In this document: positions 50,596 to 59,718 of the stretch, piece after piece
Layout: each line of letters begins with the position of its first letter
Numbering within the stretch: position 1 is the first letter of the stretch
Origin: JAAYCI01 sp031549285
Lineage (GTDB): Bacteria > Bacillota > Clostridia > Oscillospirales > Ruminococcaceae
Assembly (NCBI GenBank): GCA_031549285.1
Contig: JAVBPZ010000004.1
Coordinates: 43,353 to 107,352, forward strand
Length of the DNA: 64,000 nucleotides
Direction: 5' to 3'
The notes under the pieces: model-generated
The model's database searches: none
The model's input: only the letters and a program-made list of their open reading frames with translations
Told to the model about the DNA's origin: nothing
Made by a program: the position numbers and the translations under genes

Positions 50596-53026
50596 AGCCG
50601 GCGGCGTTACCATTCTGGATGGTGCGCTGGGCACGGTATTGCAGGCCGGGGGCCTGGCGCCTGGGGCGCGGCCGGAGGCATTGTGCCTGAGCGAGCCGGA
50701 CCGGGTGCGAGCGGTGCACGCGGCCTACCTGGCCGCCGGGGCAGACATACTGTACGCCAACACCTTTGGCGCAAACAATAAGAAATTTGCGGGCAGCGGC
50801 CTTTCGGTGACAGAGTGTATTACCGCGGCGGTGCGGCTGGCCGGCGAAGCCCGCCGGGACAGCGGGCGGGCCGGGGTAAAAATTGCGCTGGATGTGGGGC
50901 CGCTGGGCGAAATGCTGGCGCCGGGCGGCACGGTATCTTTTGCGGAAGCATATGATGATTTTGCCGAGGTTATGCGCGCGGGCGAGGCGGCGGGCGCGGA
51001 CCTGGTGGCGATAGAGACCATGACCGACCTGTACGAGGCAAAGGCGGCGCTGCTGGCGGCGAAGGAGTGCACCGCCTTGCCGGTGATGCTGTCTATGAGC
51101 TTTGAAGAAAACGGCCGCAGCTTCACCGGGGTACCGGTGGAGGCTATGACGGCGACGCTGGAGCCGCTGGGCGCGGCGGCGCTGGGCATAAACTGTTCGC
51201 TGGGGCCCGCGGGCATGCTGCCGCTGCTGCGCCGCCTGTGCGCCGCTACCAGCCTGCCGGTGTTTGCAAAGCCAAATGCCGGCCTGCCGGATCCCCTGAC
51301 CGGGGGATATTCCCTGAGCCCGGCGCAGTTTTGTAAAGAAATAGCCCGGTGTGTTGACCTGGGTGTGGCGGCGGTGGGCGGGTGCTGCGGCACCACGCCG
51401 GAGGTCATTCGCCTGCTGGCGCAGACGCTGCGGGACAAGGCACCCGCCGCACGGAGCCATGCACCGCGCAGCGTGGTGTGCAGCGGCACCCGCGTGGTGG
51501 AAATAGACGATGTACGGCCGATTGGCGAACGAATTAACCCCACAGGAAAACCCCGGCTGCAGCAGGCGCTGGCGGCGGGGGATATGGCGTATATACAGGC
51601 GCTGGCGGTGGCACAGGCGGCGGCCGGTGCGGCGATATTGGATGTGAACGTTGGCGCGCCGGGCGTGGATGAGGTAGCCCTGCTGCCGCGCGCGGTACAG
51701 GCGGTGCAGGCGGTGTGCGACCTGCCGCTGCAGCTGGACAGTGCAAACCCTGCCGCGCTGGAGGCCGCCCTGCGGGTATATAACGGCAAGCCGATTGTGA
51801 ACTCCACCAGCGGGGAAGCGGAAAAAATGGCGCGCGTTTTGCCGTTGTGCCGCCGGTATGGTGCGGCGGTGGTGGGACTTACGCTGGACGAGGACGGCAT
51901 TCCCGCAACAGCGGCGGGCCGCCTGGCGGTGGCGCAAAAGATATTGGCGGCGGCGGAGGCGGCCGGGCTGCCGAAAGAAGACGTATATATCGATTGCCTG
52001 ACCCTGGCGGCCAGTGCGGGCCAGGGTGCGGCGGACGAGGCGCTGCAGGCGGTGCGGCTGGTGAAAGAGGCACTGGGCTTAAAGACGGTGCTGGGGGTCA
52101 GCAACGTCAGCTTTGGCCTGCCGGCGCGGCCGCTGGTGAACCGCACTTTTTTGGCGATGGCGCTGGCCGCCGGGCTGGACCTGCCTATTTTAAACCCGGA
52201 TGCGGAAGGCATGCTGGACACCGTGGCGGCGTTCCGCATGCTACATGGGGCCGACCCCGGCGCCGAGGCTTTTTTGGCCAGGTTTGGTGGGGGGGACAGC
52301 GCTGTTTCTGCTGCCGGGAATGGGGGAAACCCTTCGGCTGCAAATGGCATGGGTGGGCAGGCAAGCGCGAATAATTCCCCGCAAGAGGGAAAGCAACCGG
52401 GCGGGGAACCCCTTTCGCTGGAAGCGGCGATACAGGCCGGGCTGAAAGACGCCGCAGCCCAGGCGGCGCGGCAGCTGCTAGCGGACGGGAACGAAGGCCT
52501 GGCGGTGGTAACCGGCCACATGATGCCGGCGCTGGACAGGGTAGGCCTGGGGTTCGAGGCCGGCACCGTTTTCCTGCCGCAGCTGTTGGCGGCGGCCGCG
52601 GCCGCCCAGGCAGCGTTTGAAGTAATACGCACCGTGTACGGAACCGATGCGCAAAACGGCCCGCCGGTGGTGGTGGCTACTGTGAAGGGCGACGTACATG
52701 ATATCGGCAAAAACATAGCCCGGGTACTGCTGGAAAACTATGGCTTCCAGGTGACCGATCTGGGCCGCGATGTACCGCCGGACAGGGTGGTGCGGGCGGC
52801 ACAGGATACCGGGGCACAGCTGGTGGGCCTTTCCGCGCTGATGACCACCACCCTGCCGGCGATGGCCGAAACGGTGGCGGCGCTGCATGCGGCGCTGCCG
52901 GACTGCCGGGTGATGGTGGGCGGCGCGGTGCTGACTGCGGAATACGCCCAAAGCATCGGCGCCGCGTATTATGTGAAAGATGCCAAAGCATCGGTGGATG
53001 CGGCCCGGCAGGTGTATGGGATATAA
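50561..53026 (+). CDS. metH: Cobalamin-dependent methionine synthase (without activation domain)
   Basis: 821 residues. Transfers methyl from 5-methyl-THF to homocysteine through cobalamin. Domain order: homocysteine barrel (1-300; zinc ligands in GINCSLGP and Cys275-Cys276 of GGCCGT), pterin-binding barrel (about 325-570; IGERINPTGKPR, LDVNVGAPGVDE, NSTSGEA), a low-complexity Gly/Ser/Asn-rich linker (about 575-615), cobalamin cap helices, and the B12 domain with DVHDIG (His713 ligand) and VGLSALMTTTLPAM. The activation domain is a separate protein encoded just before. ATG 50561 with AAAGGA upstream. Confidence 0.94.
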   Translation: MGVGTVGQGIFKAGGVTILDGALGTVLQAGGLAPGARPEALCLSEPDRVRAVHAAYLAAGADILYANTFGANNKKFAGSGLSVTECITAAVRLAGEARRDSGRAGVKIALDVGPLGEMLAPGGTVSFAEAYDDFAEVMRAGEAAGADLVAIETMTDLYEAKAALLAAKECTALPVMLSMSFEENGRSFTGVPVEAMTATLEPLGAAALGINCSLGPAGMLPLLRRLCAATSLPVFAKPNAGLPDPLTGGYSLSPAQFCKEIARCVDLGVAAVGGCCGTTPEVIRLLAQTLRDKAPAARSHAPRSVVCSGTRVVEIDDVRPIGERINPTGKPRLQQALAAGDMAYIQALAVAQAAAGAAILDVNVGAPGVDEVALLPRAVQAVQAVCDLPLQLDSANPAALEAALRVYNGKPIVNSTSGEAEKMARVLPLCRRYGAAVVGLTLDEDGIPATAAGRLAVAQKILAAAEAAGLPKEDVYIDCLTLAASAGQGAADEALQAVRLVKEALGLKTVLGVSNVSFGLPARPLVNRTFLAMALAAGLDLPILNPDAEGMLDTVAAFRMLHGADPGAEAFLARFGGGDSAVSAAGNGGNPSAANGMGGQASANNSPQEGKQPGGEPLSLEAAIQAGLKDAAAQAARQLLADGNEGLAVVTGHMMPALDRVGLGFEAGTVFLPQLLAAAAAAQAAFEVIRTVYGTDAQNGPPVVVATVKGDVHDIGKNIARVLLENYGFQVTDLGRDVPPDRVVRAAQDTGAQLVGLSALMTTTLPAMAETVAALHAALPDCRVMVGGAVLTAEYAQSIGAAYYVKDAKASVDAARQVYGI

Positions 53027-53119
53027 AGAGTGTACCTGCTGCCAAAAAGGATTCTGTTGTGGAAGCGACCTACCGGAAGGCACACCGCGGTACCACGATA
53101 CACAGGTCTGTACAAAAAC

Positions 53120-53166
53120 AAACAGCTCCCGGAATGCAAGCGCGTTCCGGGAGCGTTACTTTTTCT
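53120..53166. terminator. Bidirectional terminator between metH and luxS
   Basis: Stem GCTCCCGGAA/TTCCGGGAGC (53125-53134 with 53145-53154); ACTTTTTCT on the plus side, TGTTTGTTTTTG on the minus side. Confidence 0.85.
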
Positions 53167-53217
53167 GTACATTTGGCGGGCAGGCGGGCGCCGCCATAAG
53201 GCAAATGGGATTTGCTT

Positions 53218-53673
53218 TCAATACTCAAGTTTCTTTTCGTTCCACCCGGCCAGCACCTTCGCCATGTCGCCCGCCACCGCGTTGGCCAGCGGCAGGTCCT
53301 GATCCAGGTAATTGCCGCATTCCACCTCGCTGGCGCCGGGAATATCGCCGTGGTAATCCCGCATGAAGGCCATGCTGTCCTGCACCAGGCGTATCACCAC
53401 CGCGTGCGGCAGGCCTTTCACAATCAGGTAAAAACCGGTGCGGCATCCCATGGGCCCCACATAGATGATGTAGTCCTTCCACTGGGTGTTGCGCGCATAG
53501 GTGGCAAACAGATGCTCCAGCGTGTGCAGGCTGCCGGTGGTCAGGTAATCCCCGGCGTTCGGGCGTTTCATGCGTATGTCATAGGTGACAATGTCCCCGG
53601 CGTCCACCCGGGAAATGTACATCCCTTTTTTCAGTTTGGTGTGGTCTACCTGAAAGCTGGCAATGGTTTCCAT
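53218..53673 (-). CDS. luxS: S-ribosylhomocysteine lyase
   Basis: 151 residues, standard LuxS size. Splits S-ribosylhomocysteine into homocysteine and DPD, the autoinducer-2 precursor. Zinc site: HTLEH (His50, His54) and the Cys in VECGNY; also FQVDHTKLKKGMY and VGPMGCRTGFYLIV with the active-site Cys. Recycles homocysteine for the convergent metH. GGGAG precedes ATG 53673. Confidence 0.96.
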   Translation of the reverse strand: METIASFQVDHTKLKKGMYISRVDAGDIVTYDIRMKRPNAGDYLTTGSLHTLEHLFATYARNTQWKDYIIYVGPMGCRTGFYLIVKGLPHAVVIRLVQDSMAFMRDYHGDIPGASEVECGNYLDQDLPLANAVAGDMAKVLAGWNEKKLEY

Positions 53674-53741
53674 TTTTCAAATCTCCCTTTGCTATGGGTT
53701 GTGATGGATGACGGGGCAGCGGTATTATCCGGGGTGTTTCG

Positions 53742-55490
53742 TCATTCCGGAACGGAGTGGATGATGCCATGCTCGGAGTCCACCGTGACCAGCTGGCCGT
53801 CCTTCAGCTTTGTGGTGGCGCTGGCGGCGCCCACAATGACCGGCTTGTCCAGCGTAAGGCCCACTATGGCGGCGTGGCTGCTCATTCCGCCTTGCTCGGT
53901 AACGATGGCGGCGGCTTCTTTCATGGCGCCCAGCATCTCGTTCGAGGTGGAAAAGGTAACCAGCACGTCCCCCGGCTGGAAGCGCTCAGCCAGGTCCCGC
54001 GCGTTTTGGCACACGCACACCCGGCCTGCCGCGTTTTTGTGGCCAATGCCCACGCCGGAGGTGAGCGCGTTGCCTACCAAATGCGCTTTTATCATGTTGG
54101 TAGTGCCGGAAACCCCCACCGGCACCCCGGCGGTAATCACTGTCAAGTCGCCATCCTGCACCAGCTTTGCCTTTTGCGCGGCGGCCACTGCGAAATCAAT
54201 CATTTCGTCGGTGTTGGTGGCGTACGGCATAATGATGGGGGTGATGCCCCAAGACAAAGCAAGCTGGCGGCGCACCTGTTCGTCCATGACACAAGCGATG
54301 ATGGGTGTGGAGGGGCGGTATTTGCACAGCAGGCGGGCGGTTTCGCCGCTTTGGGTTACGGTGATGATGGCCCCCGCGCCAATATCCATGGCGGTGGTAC
54401 AGGTGGCGTGCGCCACCGCGGCCGGAATGGACAGGCGGGTGTTGTCGTCCACCTGGGTTTTAAACTTGGCAGTATAAGGAATATCTGCCTCGGTGCGCTC
54501 GGCAATGGCGGCCATGGTGCGCACTGCCTCCACGGGATAGTTGCCGGCGGCGGTCTCGCCGGACAGCATGATGGCGGAGGTACCGTCATAAATGGCGTTG
54601 GCCACGTCGGTTATTTCCGCGCGGGTGGGGCGGGGGCTGGTCATCATGCTTTCCAGCATCTGTGTGGCGGTAATGGCCGGCCGGCCGGAGTGGAAGCACT
54701 GCCGGATCAGCCTTTTTTGAATGATAGGGATCTCGGTAAAATCAATCTCGACCCCCATGTCCCCGCGGGCAATCATGATGCCGTCCGACACCGCCAAAAT
54801 CTCGTCAATATTGGAGATGCCTTCCTGGTTCTCTATCTTGGCAATAATCTTTATTTCGGCCCCGCCGTTATCGCTTATCAGCTGGCGGATGTCCAAAATA
54901 TCGCGGGCGCTGCGGGTGAAAGACGCCGCAATGAAATCGAAATCGTTCTGAATGCCAAACAGCAGGTCCTCAATGTCCCTGGAAGAGAGGTAGGGGATGG
55001 ACAGATGCACGCCGGGCACGTTCACGCCTTTTTGGTCGGACATGCTGCCGCCGTTTTTCACGGTGCAGACAATGTCCTGCCCCTGAATCTCCGCCACCAC
55101 CATCTCTATTTTCCCGTCGTCCAGCAGGATACGGGACCCCACACTCACGTCCTGGAACAGGTTCTGGAAGGTGACCGAACTGATGGTTTCATCTCCGGGA
55201 ATGTCTTTCGGGGTAAGGGTAAAGGTTTGCCCGGCCTTCAGCTGTACCTTTCCTTTGGCAAAATGCCCCAGGCGAATTTCCGGTCCCTTGGTGTCCAGCA
55301 GGGTGGCCACCGGCAGGTTCAGCTCCTCGCGCAGCATTTTTACCTCAATCAACCGCTGCTCTTTTTCCTCGTGGGTACCGTGGGAAAAGTTAAAGCGGGC
55401 CACATTCATGCCGGCCAGCATCATCTGCCGCAGGATGCCGGGCTTGTCCGTGGCGGGCCCCAGGGTACATACAATCTTGGTCTTTCGCAT
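53742..55490 (-). CDS. pyk: Pyruvate kinase with C-terminal PEP-utiliser (mobile) domain
   Basis: 582 residues. Core pyruvate kinase: KIVCTLGPATDKPGILRQMMLAGMNVARFNFSHG, DTKGPEIRLG, the catalytic Lys/Glu of IIAKIENQEGISNIDEIL, MIARGDMGVEIDFTEIP and MLESMMTSPRPTRAEITDVANAIYDG. The last about 100 residues are the extra mobile domain of the type seen in Bacillus and many Firmicutes, with GGMSSHAAIVG and its His. Makes pyruvate and ATP from PEP. Own promoter. Confidence 0.95.
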   Translation of the reverse strand: MRKTKIVCTLGPATDKPGILRQMMLAGMNVARFNFSHGTHEEKEQRLIEVKMLREELNLPVATLLDTKGPEIRLGHFAKGKVQLKAGQTFTLTPKDIPGDETISSVTFQNLFQDVSVGSRILLDDGKIEMVVAEIQGQDIVCTVKNGGSMSDQKGVNVPGVHLSIPYLSSRDIEDLLFGIQNDFDFIAASFTRSARDILDIRQLISDNGGAEIKIIAKIENQEGISNIDEILAVSDGIMIARGDMGVEIDFTEIPIIQKRLIRQCFHSGRPAITATQMLESMMTSPRPTRAEITDVANAIYDGTSAIMLSGETAAGNYPVEAVRTMAAIAERTEADIPYTAKFKTQVDDNTRLSIPAAVAHATCTTAMDIGAGAIITVTQSGETARLLCKYRPSTPIIACVMDEQVRRQLALSWGITPIIMPYATNTDEMIDFAVAAAQKAKLVQDGDLTVITAGVPVGVSGTTNMIKAHLVGNALTSGVGIGHKNAAGRVCVCQNARDLAERFQPGDVLVTFSTSNEMLGAMKEAAAIVTEQGGMSSHAAIVGLTLDKPVIVGAASATTKLKDGQLVTVDSEHGIIHSVPE

Positions 55491-55581
55491 AAAATGTTCT
55501 CTCTTTCCGGCCGGGGAGGATTGTGGCGGTTTTTACCACGCCCGGCAAATTCAATTCTATAGTAATTTCTTGTCCAGTGAC

Positions 55582-55610
55582 ATTATAGACGGATGCGGCG
55601 GAATATTCAA
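55582..55610 (-). promoter_or_regulatory. Promoter of pyk
   Basis: Minus-strand TTGAAT (55605-55610), 17 nt, TATAAT (55582-55587), 92 nt from the ATG. Confidence 0.75.
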
Positions 55611-55615
55611 GCTTG

Positions 55616-55624
55616 TGGTATACT
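55616..55624 (+). promoter_or_regulatory. Extended -10 promoter of deoB
   Basis: TGGTATACT, an extended -10 box without a clear -35, 49 nt before deoB and back-to-back with the pyk promoter. Confidence 0.55.
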
Positions 55625-55672
55625 GAATTGTATTAAGAAAAAGTAAAAAGCGCCTGCGGAAAGGAAGAACAA

Positions 55673-56848
55673 ATGGCAAAACGAGCGTTCCTGATTGTGC
55701 TGGATAGCTTTGGTATTGGCGGCGCGCCGGATGCGGCACAGTTTGGCGATGCCGGCAGTGACACGCTGGCCGCGGTGCAGAAAAGCCCGCTGCTGGTGGT
55801 GCCAAACATGGCGAAGCTGGGCCTTTTTAATATAGACGGCGTGTGTGGCGGGCCCAGCGTGGCGCGCCCGGCGGGGGCGTTTGCACGGCTGGTGGAGACC
55901 AGCCGCGGCAAGGACACGACCATTGGCCATTGGGAGATTGCCGGGGTGGAAAGCGCCACGGCGCTGCCGGTATTTCCGCAGGGGTTCCCGCCGGAGGTGA
56001 TGCGGGAGTTTGAACAGCGCACCGGGCGAAAAACCCTGTGTAACCGGCCATATTCCGGTACCGAGGTAATACGCGAGTACGGGGAGGAGCAGAGGAAAAC
56101 CGGCGCGCTGATTGTGTACACCAGCGCGGACAGTGTGTTCCAGGTGGCCGCGAACGAAGACGTGATCCCGCTGGCGGAACTATACCGCTGCTGCGAGATT
56201 GCGCGGGAGATGCTGCAGGGCGCCTGGGGCGTGGGGCGGGTGATTGCCCGGCCGTTTGTGGGGGACAGTGCGGAAAACTTCCGCCGTACCGCCAACCGGC
56301 ACGATTATTCCCTGCCGCCGCCGCGCCCCGCCGTGCTGGATGCCCTGCAGGCGGCGGGGCATGCGGTCATCGGCGTGGGGAAAATCCAGGATATTTTTGC
56401 GGGCCAGGGTGTTACGGAAACCCACAAAACCGCCGGGAACCGGGACGGCATGCAGGTTACCCAGGAACTGGCCGGCCAGGACTTTGCGGGGTTGTGTTTC
56501 GTGAACCTGGTGGATTTTGACATGGTGTTTGGCCACCGCAATGATGTGGACGGGTACGCGGCCGCGCTAAGCGAATTTGACCTGTGGCTGGGCGAAACCA
56601 TGCTGCCGGCGCTGCGAAAAGAAGACCTGCTGCTTATCACGGCGGACCATGGATGTGACCCGTCTACGCCGTCTACCGACCATTCCCGGGAATGCGTGCC
56701 GCTGCTGGCGGTGGGCGCGGGGGTAAAGCCGGGGGCGAATGCAGGCACGCAGCGCTCGTTCGGGTGTGTGGCAAACACGCTGGCGGAATATTTTCAGCTG
56801 CCTGCAATGTACGCAGGACGCAGCCTGTGGCCCTGGATGGCGAAATAG
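55673..56848 (+). CDS. deoB: Phosphopentomutase
   Basis: 391 residues, typical. Interconverts ribose/deoxyribose 1- and 5-phosphates in nucleoside salvage; two-metal enzyme of the alkaline phosphatase superfamily. Visible: IVLDSFGIGGAPDA (metal Asp), FGDAGSDTLAAV (nucleophile Thr), GKDTTIGHWEIAG, DFDMVFGHRNDVDGYA, LLITADHGCDPSTPSTDHSRE with the metal Asp/His set. GGAAAGGAAG precedes ATG 55673. Single gene, divergent from pyk. Confidence 0.95.
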   Translation: MAKRAFLIVLDSFGIGGAPDAAQFGDAGSDTLAAVQKSPLLVVPNMAKLGLFNIDGVCGGPSVARPAGAFARLVETSRGKDTTIGHWEIAGVESATALPVFPQGFPPEVMREFEQRTGRKTLCNRPYSGTEVIREYGEEQRKTGALIVYTSADSVFQVAANEDVIPLAELYRCCEIAREMLQGAWGVGRVIARPFVGDSAENFRRTANRHDYSLPPPRPAVLDALQAAGHAVIGVGKIQDIFAGQGVTETHKTAGNRDGMQVTQELAGQDFAGLCFVNLVDFDMVFGHRNDVDGYAAALSEFDLWLGETMLPALRKEDLLLITADHGCDPSTPSTDHSRECVPLLAVGAGVKPGANAGTQRSFGCVANTLAEYFQLPAMYAGRSLWPWMAK

Positions 56849-56964
56849 CGGTTATGAACCCCGACCATGCCGTAAGGAATGCCCGGCGCAAGGATGAAGA
56901 AAAATTCAAAGCTACCTCGTACGTATCTATAGAAAGCAATACTTTCGTAGGGAGGCGGGGGCAC

Positions 56965-57114
56965 ATGTTGTTGGCTTGTTTGCTAATGTTGGTCACGGTG
57001 GGCGTGGTTAGTTATCTCATTATGGTAGTGGGCGCGGAGCCGCGCTCGGCACGGGACCAGCAAGTGGGTGTTGTGCTGTCCCCAGAGGAAAATTGCAGCG
57101 ACGATGCCGCGTGA
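56965..57114 (+). CDS. Possible small membrane protein
   Basis: 49 residues: a single hydrophobic helix (MLLACLLMLVTVGVVSYLIMVVG) followed by a short charged tail (RSARDQQ, EENCSDD). GGGAGG is nine nt before ATG 56965, a good ribosome site, and a terminator follows at 57188. No family recognised. It could also be chance in a 400-nt gap. Confidence 0.4.
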   Translation: MLLACLLMLVTVGVVSYLIMVVGAEPRSARDQQVGVVLSPEENCSDDAA

Positions 57115-57187
57115 GAGGCATCGCCACCGCGCCAGGGTGCAAAGCAAAAACAGGTTGCGAGCCCATCTCTGCAAGAGCCGAAATTAC

Positions 57188-57234
57188 AAGACCTGCTGTT
57201 TCTCAGGGAGATACCTGGAAGCAGCAGGTCTTTT
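57188..57234. terminator. Terminator between small ORF/deoB and GNAT gene
   Basis: Stem AAGACCTGCTG/CAGCAGGTCTT (57188-57198 with 57222-57232) extended by GTTTC/GGAAGC pairs, then TTTTG on the plus side. Confidence 0.7.
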
Positions 57235-57265
57235 GTGGCCACATACATGCCGGCGCGTTTTGTGC

Positions 57266-57715
57266 TCAAAAATCCTCCAAGACCATCTGGGTGTAGGGCA
57301 GTTCCTTGAACCCCAGCCGGCGGTACAGTGCAATGGCGCCGGTGTTGTCCGGCATAACCTCCAGGCGCAGGCGGGCGGCTGTATCGCGGTATTCTTCCTT
57401 CAGCCACCGGAACAGCGCCCCGCCCAGGCCCTGCCCGCGATAGGCCGGCGAAAGAAACACTTCCTCAATAAGCACCACCTGGCCGCCGGCCTCGGTGGAA
57501 TAGCTGAAAGACAGCGAGCAAAACCCCGCCGCAGCGCCGTTTGCTTCTATCAGCAGCCCGCGCAGCCGGGCAGAACCGCCATTACACATTTCGTCAAAAA
57601 CAGTGGCGAAATGTTCCACCGGAATGGGGTGCGACACCCCCGGCGACGTGTAAAATGCCGTCACCATGGACAGCACCACATCCCGGTCGTCTGTGCGGAA
57701 ATCCCGTATGGTCAT
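57266..57715 (-). CDS. GNAT-family N-acetyltransferase
   Basis: 149 residues. Acetyl-CoA binding motif LSPAYRGQGLGGALFRWLKEEY (R/QxxGxG/A) and the C-terminal MPDNTGAIALYRRLGFKELPYTQMVLEDF, both typical of GNAT. Substrate unknown. CAGGAGG stands five nt before ATG 57715. Separated from the YdcF gene start region by about 170 nt. Confidence 0.9.
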   Translation of the reverse strand: MTIRDFRTDDRDVVLSMVTAFYTSPGVSHPIPVEHFATVFDEMCNGGSARLRGLLIEANGAAAGFCSLSFSYSTEAGGQVVLIEEVFLSPAYRGQGLGGALFRWLKEEYRDTAARLRLEVMPDNTGAIALYRRLGFKELPYTQMVLEDF

Positions 57716-57886
57716 GGAGTCCTCCTGAAGATAAAAGAAATTAGGTGTAAAGGTGCGGCACATTCCGTGGGGCAGGGTCATGAGGCGGTCGACGGGGTTT
57801 GCCGGGCGCACTCTGCACAAGCAGGCAGGGGCAAGATGGTCCCTTTCGGCCGTGGTCATTCCGCGCCCCAGAGGTCGCGGGCAGCC

Positions 57887-58648
57887 TTACGCCAGCGAGC
57901 GCCGGAACACCCACATGTACAAAATAGCCAGCACCTCCCGCATATAGGACGGGAAGAAAACGATGGGGCTCATGCTGGCGGGAACAGTATGGGCCGCGCT
58001 ATACCCCAGTTTTTCCGCATAGCTGCCGGCGCGGTAGCAGTGGAACGCGTTGGTGACGATGGCCACCGGCTGGTCGGTGGTGATGCCGCGCTGCGCCAGC
58101 AGGTCGATGCTGAACTGCAGGTTTTCCTCGGTGGAGGTACTTTTGTCCTCCACCAGAATGTTGTCTTCCGGCACGCCGTGTGCCACCAACCACCGCTGCA
58201 TCGCCAGCGCTTCGGGGATATTCTCGCCCGGGCCCTGGCCGCCGGTAACCACCAGCACGGCGTTTGGGTTTTCCTCATATGCGGCCAGCGCGGCCTCCAG
58301 CCGGCGGCGCAGCAGGTCGCTCACGGTTTCACCGCGCAGGCCGGCCCCCAGCACAATAATGGCTTTTTCGTCCCCTTTGGCGTTGTGGGAGTACCCACTG
58401 ACCGCTACAAAAATGAACAGTCCGGCAAACACCGCCACGCCCCCCAAAACGCAATATTTCAGCACCCGCCCCACACCCTCGGCGCAGAATGCGTCAATCT
58501 GCGTGTGGAAGATGCCATACGCCACCAGGGCAAGGCTGACGCCCCACATTAAAATATGGCCGGTGGAAAAATTGGTCCGGAAGGTAAGCAGGATGCTGTT
58601 CAGGCTGAAAAATATAGCCAAAATCCAAACGATACTCATTTTTACCAT
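57887..58648 (-). CDS. YdcF/SanA (DUF218) family membrane protein
   Basis: 253 residues. Two to three N-terminal helices (IVWILAIFFSLNSILLTF, HILMWGVSLALVAYGIF, YCVLGGVAVFAGLFIFVAV), then the DUF218 domain: KAIIVLGAGLRGETVSDLLRRRLEAALAAYEENPNAVLVVTGGQGPGENIPEALAMQRWLVAHGVPEDNILVEDKSTSTEENL and TNAFHCYRA. Members affect envelope integrity and lipid-carrier recycling in E. coli (ElyC, SanA); here the role is unknown. Confidence 0.9.
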   Translation of the reverse strand: MVKMSIVWILAIFFSLNSILLTFRTNFSTGHILMWGVSLALVAYGIFHTQIDAFCAEGVGRVLKYCVLGGVAVFAGLFIFVAVSGYSHNAKGDEKAIIVLGAGLRGETVSDLLRRRLEAALAAYEENPNAVLVVTGGQGPGENIPEALAMQRWLVAHGVPEDNILVEDKSTSTEENLQFSIDLLAQRGITTDQPVAIVTNAFHCYRAGSYAEKLGYSAAHTVPASMSPIVFFPSYMREVLAILYMWVFRRSLA

Positions 58649-58789
58649 TCATACGTTCCTTTGCATGTGATGTGACCATGGTCATGGTTGCGGTTCCAGT
58701 ATAGCAAGCTTTCCCACGCGGCGCAACCGGCCCCAAAAAACACCCGGTTTTTGCCCGCGTTCATTTATGTATGCGTCCCTTATGTGCGG

Positions 58790-58819
58790 TTGACTTTGCC
58801 GTTTCCTCCAGTATATAAT
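58790..58819 (+). promoter_or_regulatory. Promoter of the P/Q-rich membrane protein gene
   Basis: TTGACT (58790-58795), 18 nt, TATAAT (58814-58819), about 94 nt from the ATG. Confidence 0.7.
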
Positions 58820-58912
58820 AAATGTAATTCATTGGCGCGCTTGGCAGGGAAGCACTGGGGGACAGCACGCGTGGTGCCATGACAAACAGGAGGCAGAAAG
58901 GAGATCATTCGG

Positions 58913-59539
58913 ATGGAAGTTGGAAAAGGAAAATTGGGGGTTGACCTGAGATTCTATGCGGTGTTGGCTTTTGCGCTGGCACTGTTTGGCCGCTGGTCCA
59001 TTTTTGTGCTCATTCTTACGGTGGTGGTGGGTTTTGCCCTGGCAATGGAGCGGAACGACTGGGTGAACCGGCAGGTTCTGCAGGCGCTGTTCTTGGTGCT
59101 GGCCATTTGGGTGGGCTGCTTTGCGGTGGATGCCGTTTCCGGCCTGGCCTATTTGCTCGGCAGATCATTAGACAACTGGTATGGCAGCCTTTTCTTCATG
59201 GATACCATGCTGTACTGGGTACAGACCGTCATTTCCTGGACGCTGAATATCCTGTTGTGGATCGGCGCTATTCTGGGCATGATGCGCACCGCCAAAGGGC
59301 AGGAAGCAAAGATTCCCGGCGTTTCCGGCCTGGCGAACAAAGCCTGTGGCTATGTGCCGCCGGCACCGCCCATGGCGCCGCAGTATCCGGCCTACCCGCA
59401 GCAGCAGGGCTATCAGCAGCCCATGCAGCAGCCGTATGCACCGGCGCAGCCCATGCCCCCGCAGCAGCCGGTACAGCCCCAGCAGCCGAACCCGTTCGGC
59501 CCGGGCGCCGGCGCCCCGCCCGCGGCCCCCATGGGCTAA
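58913..59539 (+). CDS. Membrane protein with Pro/Gln-rich C-terminal tail
   Basis: 208 residues. Three to four helices in the first 130 residues (FYAVLAFALALFGRWSIFVLILTVVVGFALAM, ALFLVLAIWVGCFAVDAVSGLAYLL, VQTVISWTLNILLWIGAILGMM), then a cytoplasmic or external tail of about 60 residues made mostly of Pro, Gln, Ala and Tyr. Similar tails follow small membrane domains in DUF4870-like proteins, but no family is assigned firmly. AAAGGAG is 10 nt from ATG 58913. Confidence 0.75.
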   Translation: MEVGKGKLGVDLRFYAVLAFALALFGRWSIFVLILTVVVGFALAMERNDWVNRQVLQALFLVLAIWVGCFAVDAVSGLAYLLGRSLDNWYGSLFFMDTMLYWVQTVISWTLNILLWIGAILGMMRTAKGQEAKIPGVSGLANKACGYVPPAPPMAPQYPAYPQQQGYQQPMQQPYAPAQPMPPQQPVQPQQPNPFGPGAGAPPAAPMG

Positions 59540-59581
59540 GGGCATGCCCATAGCCCCAAACGGGGACGGAATATGTTTGCA

Positions 59582-59636
59582 GCCGGCCAAGGGAAAATGC
59601 CTTTTTAGGGATCTCCCGCGGCCGGTTTTTCTTTTC
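59582..59636 (+). terminator. Terminator after P/Q-rich membrane protein gene
   Basis: CCGGCC (59583-59588) pairs with GGCCGG (59620-59625), with inner GGGA/TCCC pairing, followed by TTTTTCTTTTC. Confidence 0.65.
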
Positions 59637-59718
59637 AGGTGAGATAAGAACAACCGATTCCGTGGAACGGAAAGCTGTGAAAGGAGGCGCGCCGTCCGGC
59701 CGGGCGGCGCATTCCGGT

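Noticed and set aside
50725..52716. 663-codon open frame opposite metH
   Set aside because: Shadow of metH: Ser/Ala/Pro-rich, no start-site support and no family pattern.
53757..55562. Long open frame on the plus strand opposite pyk
   Set aside because: It is the antisense shadow of the pyruvate kinase gene; translation is His/Gly-rich without any domain, as GC-rich codon use commonly produces.
56692..57114. 140-codon frame overlapping the deoB end
   Set aside because: Its first half is deoB in another frame; only the last 49 codons have a good ribosome site and were reported separately.
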